Part shown: positions 62,501-64,000 of the stretch, piece by piece
How positions within the stretch are numbered: position 1 is the first letter of the stretch
How the letters are laid out: each line of letters begins with the position of its first letter
Assembly (NCBI RefSeq): GCF_000003815.2
Contig: NC_049995.1
Location: 4,302,572-4,366,571, forward strand
From: Branchiostoma floridae
Taxonomy: Eukaryota; Chordata; Leptocardii; Amphioxiformes; Branchiostomatidae
Direction: 5' to 3'
DNA length: 64,000 nucleotides
Position numbers and translations under genes: made by a program
Notes under the pieces: model-generated
The model's database searches: none
Seen by the model: only the letters and a program-made list of their open reading frames with translations
Told to the model about the DNA's origin: nothing

Positions 62501-62968
62501 TAAGATTTAATTCAAAACCAACCACAGCTAAAATGTTAAGAGAAGTCAGCATACCTTGATTATTGCGTCACCAACAAAAAGTTGGCCTGTCTGATCAGCT
62601 ACATAAAAAAGGTAAAAATCGTTATTCTTCTGATAATAAAACATTGCACTTACCTCAGGCTTAAATCAAATAGAATTTGTAAAGTTGTCTACAACTAAAA
62701 TTATGGTTAAAACATTAAAACATACATCATTTACAGTTATTCATTCATACAAAAAAGACTCAGGAAAGTGGAAGGATGTGGTAATATCACTTGGTACAAT
62801 GAAAAATTAATGTTCTCGCATACATCGCCTATGGATAAACAGCCTTGCAATTTATTGCATGTTGCCTTTATCAAAAGTTTATGAGACTGAGGACTGAATG
62901 ATTTACTCACCGGCCTGGTCCTTGAATATTCTTGATATAAGGACAGGGATGTTGTGCTCTGCGCCACC
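26467..62968 (-). CDS. SNTG: Gamma-syntrophin, 14 exons seen, 5' end outside window
   Basis: Cytoplasmic scaffold that links dystrophin-type proteins to signalling partners at membranes. In transcription order the exons are 62911-62968, 62555-62598, 60902-60943, 59178-59262, 57921-58003, 47185-47312, 45203-45332, 31705-31743, 31068-31184, 30783-30854, 30131-30283, 27782-27874, 26955-27065 and 26467-26583. All have GT-AG borders and consistent phase, coding 423 residues up to TAA. Domains, counted from the first visible residue: rest of the PDZ (1-70; GGAEHNIPVLISRIF, LFVGDAIIKVNGVNVEHSTH), PH1 second half (about 117-190; RYEKRWTNILTIPL), PH2 (about 207-312; MGWMSERI, LTLWLGAIQTATHHAV) and the C-terminal syntrophin-unique region (LWTYKFSQLKGSSDD, then HAFLSAKLAAVDPMF). 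Human gamma-syntrophin 1 is 517 residues; roughly 70 N-terminal residues, including the PDZ ligand loop, should lie right of 64000. KFSQLKGSSDD and the PDZ sequence favour gamma over alpha/beta forms. Confidence 0.93.
28038..29070. mobile_element. 1.03-kb non-autonomous hAT-like element in syntrophin intron
   Basis: Ends TAGTGGTGCGTACCG and CGGTACGCACCACTA are perfect inverted repeats. The 8-bp target duplication GCAGTTAC is perfect at 28030-28037 and 29071-29078. Sub-terminal blocks of TCCGGTTCAGG and AACCGG type repeat. It is the largest of three such elements, but the interior still has no transposase frame. Confidence 0.9.
29079..29148. mobile_element. 70-bp palindromic micro-element
   Basis: TAGCCTGGTATCCAGCTGTG has the inverse ACACGGTTGGATACCAGGCT plus A. 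It starts at the base after the hAT target duplication, so one may have inserted beside the other. Confidence 0.6.
29331..30227 (-). repeat. Tandem array of a partial syntrophin exon plus splice donor, seven units
   Basis: Units start at 29331, 29468, 29605, 29736, 29867, 29998 and 30129; periods are 137, 137, then 131 bp four times. Each unit holds the last 96 bases of the PH2 exon, its donor GTAACT, and 35 (or 41) intron bases. The 6-bp difference is one more TGTTAG at the junction. Only a few substitutions separate units, most silent in the syntrophin frame (one changes Ile to Thr). A weak acceptor-like TGTTAG precedes each copy. The six extra units lie downstream of the authentic donor, so normal splicing removes them. 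Confidence 0.95.
30131..30283 (-). CDS. SNTG: Gamma-syntrophin exon, PH2 C-terminal half, parent of tandem copies
   Basis: Encodes 51 residues beginning DQEVLDDRLYCLGVQLSTGE and ending TATHHAVRIIG. Acceptor CTCAACAG, donor GTAACT. The last 96 bases and the donor are the seventh and only complete unit of the tandem array at 29331-30227. Reading on through the donor gives VTLHVCY and a stop. Confidence 0.9.
30425..30660 (+). repeat. (CTCA)n and CTTCC-rich simple repeats
   Basis: ACTC repeats at 30430-30475 pass into an impure pyrimidine tract of CCTTC units up to about 30660, in a syntrophin intron. Confidence 0.85.
32801..32934 (+). mobile_element. Degenerate palindromic MITE related to the TACTGTAAATGC family
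   Basis: Starts TACTGTAAAAATCATTTATT with TTTGCGGTAACTGGGAAATT and ends AAAATTTACAGT. Shorter and more diverged than the other copies. Confidence 0.45.
32935..34778. other. Syntrophin intron DNA with an unexplained short frame
   Basis: Mostly AT-rich. A plus-strand frame at 34502-34678 reads MTALPARVYIVNMNQQLVTF and ends GQDLETSL; it is GC-richer than its surroundings but is not recognised and lacks a strong acceptor. Confidence 0.3.
34839..35215 (-). mobile_element. PIF/Harbinger-like MITE, copy 2, inverted
   Basis: Ends GGCCTAGGAAAAAAATGTTG and CTATTTCCTAGGCC; the sequence is the inverse of the 4540-4931 copy. The expected TTA target duplication is not visible. About 45 bp of host sequence is present on both sides (34779-34824 and 35217-35264). 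Confidence 0.7.
35458..35672 (+). mobile_element. TACTGTAAATGC-family MITE, copy f
   Basis: Left end CACTGTAAATGCATTTAAGT, TTAATTTCGCGGTAGCGGG, centre TACTGTAGTCTCTTACTGCC, then ACCGCGAAAACCGCGAACAT and right end TGCATTCACAGTA. Confidence 0.85.
35983..36764 (+). repeat. 101-bp direct repeat bracketing the MITE
   Basis: 35983-36083 and 36664-36764 are about 95 percent alike by eye (GGCACCATACTGAGGTGTTA against GGCACCATACCGAGGTGTTA). The MITE at 36131-36598 lies between them. Confidence 0.85.
36131..36598. mobile_element. Full-length MITE, AAGGCCACGTTGATTTGAT family
   Basis: Left end AAGGCCACGTTGATTTGATT then ATATGGATGACATCC; right end GGATGTCATCCATATAATC then AAATCAACATGGCCT. These are inverse over about 34 bp. 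Partial relatives are at 6659, 16712, 37430 and 58427. The interior contains a fragment like the 17257-17700 hAT element (GGTACCAGTACAGAAAATTC). Confidence 0.85.
37425..37470 (-). mobile_element. Solo end of the AAGGCCA MITE family
   Basis: GGATGTCATCGATATTATC then AAATCAACATAGCCTAA matches the right end of 36131-36598. The other end is not recognised, though GGACGAAAGTTCGTCC at about 37195 may belong. Confidence 0.5.
37743..38258 (+). repeat. 48-bp minisatellite with higher-order variants
   Basis: Units of about 48 bp built on GGGACCTTTCAGTAGTGTTT plus TGGGTGTGTAGGTGTAGC and TATAAATATAA. Two early units are expanded by a GTTAAGC...TTTAGTAG insertion, giving a longer higher-order period. Confidence 0.9.
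38390..38530 (+). mobile_element. Non-LTR retrotransposon C-terminal fragment
   Basis: The plus frame reads FSGAALWNSLPAHLRAVIYT. GAxLWNSLPxxLR is the well-known motif near the end of many LINE reverse-transcriptase proteins. The rest is decayed. Confidence 0.65.
38575..38818 (-). mobile_element. tRNA-derived SINE, copy 1
   Basis: On the minus strand the head reads GATGGCCGAGTGGGTAGAGT (A box) and GAGTTCGATCCCCGGC (B box), followed by an unrelated body. About 240 bp; the copy at 54872-55113 is co-linear. Confidence 0.85.
39099..39347 (+). repeat. ~142-bp tandem duplication
   Basis: 39099-39202 and 39241-39347 share TGTGCTTCTTGTGGG, AGAGCGGAAAGTGGCCATTA and GTGTGCCCTGCGACGTCCCT. Both are GC-richer than their surroundings. 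Confidence 0.85.
40468..40527 (+). repeat. (CTCA)n microsatellite
   Basis: About fifteen uninterrupted ACTC units in a syntrophin intron. Confidence 0.95.
40929..42033. mobile_element. Harbinger-like MITE copy 3 split by an insertion
   Basis: Left part 40929-40972 (GGCCTAGGGAAACAAATGTT then GTGTTTCTTGTTTCCCTAAC) and right part 41655-42033 (from ACCTACCCTAGAAAAACCTG to CTTTTTTCCTGGGCC) rejoin to the layout of the 4540-4931 copy. About 680 bp separate them. Confidence 0.7.
40973..41652. mobile_element. Insertion within Harbinger-like copy, GTACGTGC palindromes
   Basis: Contains several CCGTACGTGC / GCACGTACGG inverted blocks, outer GTTGGACAAGTC and GGACAAAACTTGTTAA relatives, and CACTTGTCCGATTGGCC. 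It looks like a further non-autonomous element. The 267-codon frame at 40990-41793 runs across both elements and has no protein-like content. Confidence 0.5.
42464..43015 (+). repeat. 13-bp minisatellite TTAAGTTAGGGTC with telomere-like TTAGGG
   Basis: About 42 units of GTCTTAAGTTAGG with variants (TTTGGG, TAAGGTC, TTAACTTAGG). Some blocks of several units recur in the same order, showing later block duplication. Most units contain TTAGGG, but the 13-bp period rules out true telomere repeat. Confidence 0.93.
43281..43905 (+). repeat. Three tandem ~210-bp copies
   Basis: Copies start at 43281, 43492 and 43699 with GAAAATGGTA and contain CTGGGCCAAGCGAACAATTC and TCATCCCCCATGCTGATATT. The third is the most diverged. 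Confidence 0.88.
44690..45198 (+). mobile_element. LINE 3' end abutting a syntrophin splice donor
   Basis: The frame FSGTILWNSLHSHLRAATTT ends at a stop near 44772 and is a relative of the 38390 fragment. A 3'UTR follows with GGGGTTACCCCCCAGGGCAC and AAGTAAAGTAAATAAAAAC, then (AAAC)n up to 45198. The next host bases are the donor of the exon at 45203-45332. Confidence 0.7.
45203..45332 (-). CDS. SNTG: Gamma-syntrophin exon, second half of PH1
   Basis: Encodes RPNSFEVWGGDGVTSAVLHC then DVTEVSDWCRVITTAIAAAN, with the Trp of the last PH helix. Acceptor ATTTCAG; donor GTAAGT. The intron side of the donor runs straight into a (TTTG)n tract that is the tail of a LINE copy. Confidence 0.92.
46390..47120 (+). 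repeat. Five tandem ~155-bp copies
   Basis: CTGTTGGAC motifs at about 46440, 46599, 46750, 46906 and 47066 open copies that hold AATGCTAGAAGGAGGAAGAC and AGTCACTCAGTGGAAAGTGG. The array ends about 65 bp from the syntrophin exon at 47185-47312, on its donor side. Confidence 0.85.
47570..47821 (+). other. Unidentified 80-codon frame in syntrophin intron
   Basis: The plus frame reads FSHPYVYNFIHAAVIWQGNN through RLLIDSNRNVSLETFGEIIP to a stop at 47819-47821. Amino-acid composition looks protein-like, but no family was recognised, no acceptor is clear, and it lies opposite the host gene. Possibly a fragment of a large transposon. Confidence 0.25.
48746..49120 (+). repeat. ~206-bp tandem duplication
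   Basis: CACTGCTGTCAGTATTGCAC and CAAATATTGGAAAACCATAC occur in both 48746-48945 and 48952-49120, with GGCTATAAGGCTTTA and AGACGTGTACAT in the same order. Confidence 0.88.
49372..49612. mobile_element. Palindromic MITE, TAGCCTCTACCAGGCTC family
   Basis: Left TAGCCTTTACCAGGCTCCGC, right GCAGAGCCTGGTAGAGGCTA. Inner arms GAAATTGG...GAGGGAAT and ATTCCCTC...CCAATTTC are inverse. A single arm of the same kind lies at 8461 (CTAGCCTCTACCAGGCTCCA). Confidence 0.8.
50294..50945 (+). repeat. ~330-bp tandem duplication
   Basis: 50294-50612 and 50626-50945 share AAGTTTCTGTCA, TTAAGCCCCTGTCAC, AAACGTCATTTAAAGCTGTC and TCAAACAGAAAGAAAACTAT in order, with scattered substitutions and small indels. Confidence 0.88.
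51000..51915. other. Syntrophin intron, nothing recognised
   Basis: AT-rich intron sequence; no exon-like frame, repeat or RNA gene was seen. Confidence 0.4.
51916..52261. mobile_element. Possible hAT-like element, CAGTGCTTGAAAT ends
   Basis: CAGTGCTTGAAAT at the left and ATTTGAGCACTG at the right are near-inverse. AGGTTGC and GTTGCGCC blocks repeat inside. No clear 8-bp target duplication. Confidence 0.5.
53566..53899. mobile_element. Possible hAT-like element, CAGAGCTCGAAATAC ends
   Basis: CAGAGCTCGAAATACCACCT at the left against AAAGTATCTCAAGCCCTG at the right, with repeated GTGCAGGTAAAATT and CACCTGCA inside. ATAGT is repeated at both flanks; a full 8-bp duplication is not clear. Confidence 0.55.
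54872..55113 (-). mobile_element. tRNA-derived SINE, copy 2
   Basis: Minus-strand head ATGGCCGAGGGGGTAGAGTG (A box) and GAGTTTGATCCCTGGC (B box, decayed), then the same body and end as copy 1 at 38575-38818. Confidence 0.85.
55367..55951 (+). repeat. Direct repeat of ~145 bp, 440 bp apart
   Basis: 55367-55510 and 55807-55951 share TTGACCTGAGACTGACATGA and AGGAAGGGAGGCTTACATAA. Copies differ by only a few bases, so the duplication is fairly recent. Confidence 0.85.
56293..56628 (-). CDS. Unidentified exon-like frame, 111 codons plus stop
   Basis: Follows an acceptor-like CTGTACAG and reads HTQFLYEILWLGLRYMIDAH, later DLFDVIGKKASSWHKEQVMK, and ends LDVGILKDYAIV with TAA. The mix of helical hydrophobic and charged stretches looks like real protein rather than chance AT-rich frame. 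An AATAAA on the minus strand at 56016-56021 would serve as poly(A) signal. It could be the last exon of a gene nested in the syntrophin intron, an alternative syntrophin end, or a transposon remnant. No family was recognised and no upstream exon found. Confidence 0.35.
   Translation of the reverse strand, partial: HTQFLYEILWLGLRYMIDAHRSIALKFIDCTFPLDVFFYVVFSTFTKMIVFLKGSRLDSSVNGLFKMLWTDLFDVIGKKASSWHKEQVMKFMIEEDLLKLDVGILKDYAIV
58427..58690 (+). mobile_element. AAGGCCA-family MITE, partial
   Basis: TTAGGCCACACTGATCTGAT then GTGTGGATGACGTCC is the family end. CCAAAACTGATGAGATTGTG resembles the 6659 copy. The right end is unclear. Confidence 0.55.
59178..59262 (-). CDS. SNTG: Gamma-syntrophin exon, end of PDZ, with duplicated acceptor
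   Basis: Encodes VQHLKNSPDDVKLTVRYYRA through TPYLRAP, the last strand and helix of the PDZ. Its acceptor and upstream intron are copied in a 50-bp tandem duplication, see 59259-59358. Confidence 0.9.
59259..59358 (-). repeat. 50-bp tandem duplication covering a splice acceptor
   Basis: GGACCTGAGTTTGCAACAAC plus AAAGAGACATTAAGAAACGG and ATCCAATCA occurs twice, 50 bp apart, without visible mismatch. On the minus strand each copy supplies ACTCAG followed by GTCC. Confidence 0.93.
59411..59627 (-). mobile_element. TACTGTAAATGC-family MITE, copy g
   Basis: Ends TACTGTAAATGCAGAAATGT and TTAAATGCATTCACAGTA; inner TTCGCAGTGG, GAACTTAAAACCACC, centre ACACTGCAGTCTATGGCG. Opposite orientation to copy h. 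Confidence 0.85.
60206..60410 (+). mobile_element. TACTGTAAATGC-family MITE, copy h
   Basis: Left end TTATGTAAATGTATTTAAAT, TTTAATTTCGCGGTAGCGG, centre CCACTGTAGTCTCTTACTGC, right end TTTTTGCAATTACAGTA. Confidence 0.85.
62911..62968 (-). CDS. SNTG: Gamma-syntrophin exon, PDZ domain (first visible)
   Basis: Encodes GGAEHNIPVLISRIFKDQA plus one base. Acceptor CACACAG, donor GTGAGT. The preceding exon should end in the PDZ carboxylate loop (GLSIK-like); nothing of that kind was found between 62969 and 64000. Confidence 0.92.
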
Positions 62969-62982
62969 CTGTGTGAGAGAGA

Positions 62983-63024
62983 TAAGATATATATATATAA
63001 GATATATATATATTATATATATAC
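62983..63024 (+). repeat. (TA)n simple repeat beside the first PDZ exon
   Basis: Runs of TATATA separated by AGA sit about 15 bp from the acceptor of the exon at 62911-62968, on its intron side. Confidence 0.9.
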
Positions 63025-63039
63025 AAATATACATGCAAC

Positions 63040-63130
63040 ATATAGCCTAGAGGGTAGAGTATTTAACTTTGCATTGGGAGCTTGAGGTTGTGGGGTCAAT
63101 CCTCAGCTGATACATATACTTAAGGCTGGT
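63040..63130 (+). mobile_element. tRNA-derived SINE head
   Basis: TAGCCTAGAGGGTAGAGT resembles an A box and GTGGGGTCAATCCTCAGC a B box. No closed clover-leaf, so a SINE fragment and not a tRNA gene. Confidence 0.5.
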
Positions 63131-63627
63131 ATGCGCCAAGAATCCATATCCAATGCAATAGTACAGTCTGTGTAACAAAAATCATGGTGTGCCATTCCAT
63201 AATAACTTTAATTTATGATTGGTTTTTGAAATCTTTACAATCATGGCTGAAGTAGAGACAGGTTTTCATATAGCTTGAGATCCCATTCTTAGTAGAAAGA
63301 GGATTATGGTACAAACTATAAAAGTACACAGCTGAATATAGGTAGGTTTTGTCCTTGGTGCTGAAGTCTGGTTGCTTTGATATTTGTGCATTCCACGGGC
63401 ATGATTCAAAGTTAGCTATTAGATTTCAAACAACTCTAGACATAATAAAAAGAGTTGTAAAGGTTTCTGGTATGCCTTCAAGTTGTTAAAGTGTATTTCA
63501 GTAAGTCTGCAAAGAAGGTTTTGTAGTAATATTACAGGTGACCACTTTTTTTACTCTACTGTGAATGTGATTAGCAAGTTACATGTAATAGCTGCAAAGG
63601 CACAAACAGACAGACCATACAATATAC

Positions 63628-63778
63628 CTCCTTATGAATAAGTAGCCTTTTTCATTGACTCCATGACCTCTAATGTCTGTCATGCCTGATAAGTGACTAG
63701 TTCCACCATCTCTGAACTCTATTTCAGTGACAACATCTTCCCACTCACTTCCTGCCACTCTAGTGATGACTGTATACT
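63628..63778 (-). other. Unidentified exon-like segment upstream of the PDZ exon
   Basis: Minus-strand frame reads VITRVAGSEWEDVVTEIEFR then MTDIRGHGVNEKGYLFIR. It is bounded by an acceptor-like ATTATTAG and a GTATAT donor, with phase 2 at the end. The sequence does not resemble the N-terminal part of any syntrophin I know. It may be an insertion exon, another gene or a transposon relic. Confidence 0.25.
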
Positions 63779-64000
63779 CTAATAATTACGAACATCCAGA
63801 AAAAAACTTTAAAGCCTATCCTCCATATGTGCAGGAAACGATAAGCCATGACTTAGTGATATTGCATATCACTGACATGTATGAATTGTAAATGTTCATA
63901 TTAACTGATCCAAGCTGCACGCATCCATGGTTCGAAGATCTTGTCACACCTTGAAATTGGGTAAGCATTGTCATGTAAAAACCTGCCATACCATGCATGA

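Overview
The window looks like nuclear DNA of an invertebrate deuterostome, most likely an amphioxus (Branchiostoma). Genes are split into short exons with GT-AG introns, introns are AT-rich and full of small palindromic transposons and minisatellites, and protein matches fall between vertebrate and other invertebrate forms. The species call is inference from gene content and repeat style.

Layout. (1) 0.9-4.4 kb, plus strand: a complete gene for ribosomal protein L11, five coding exons, with a hAT-type element and a palindromic MITE inside its last intron. (2) 4.5-8.3 kb: intergenic DNA packed with MITEs. (3) 8.4-14.3 kb, plus strand: a secreted protein with an N-terminal pentraxin domain and a C-terminal von Willebrand factor A domain, eight exons, with three large minisatellite arrays in its introns. 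(4) 14.3-26.4 kb: mostly transposon remnants (hAT, pogo-like, a MITE family with 9-bp target duplications, a LINE tail). A GC-rich block near 20.6 kb carries three evenly spaced CCAAT boxes and a possible first exon. (5) 26.5-63 kb, minus strand: a gamma-syntrophin gene. Fourteen coding exons are visible, from within the PDZ domain to the stop codon; the 5' exons lie beyond the right edge. Its introns hold many tandem duplications, SINEs, LINE tails and MITEs.

The most unusual structure is in the syntrophin gene: the 3' part of one PH-domain exon plus its splice donor is repeated in tandem, seven nearly identical copies with a 131- or 137-bp period. Other points worth attention are three unrelated hAT-like elements each with a perfect 8-bp target duplication, at least eight copies of one palindromic MITE, a LINE tail lying directly against a syntrophin splice donor, and an unidentified 111-codon exon-like reading frame at 56.3-56.6 kb.

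The three recognisable genes have no evident functional link: ribosome structure, secreted innate recognition or matrix binding, and membrane scaffolding. This is ordinary chordate gene order, not an operon. No prokaryotic features, CRISPR array, rRNA or intact tRNA gene was seen.
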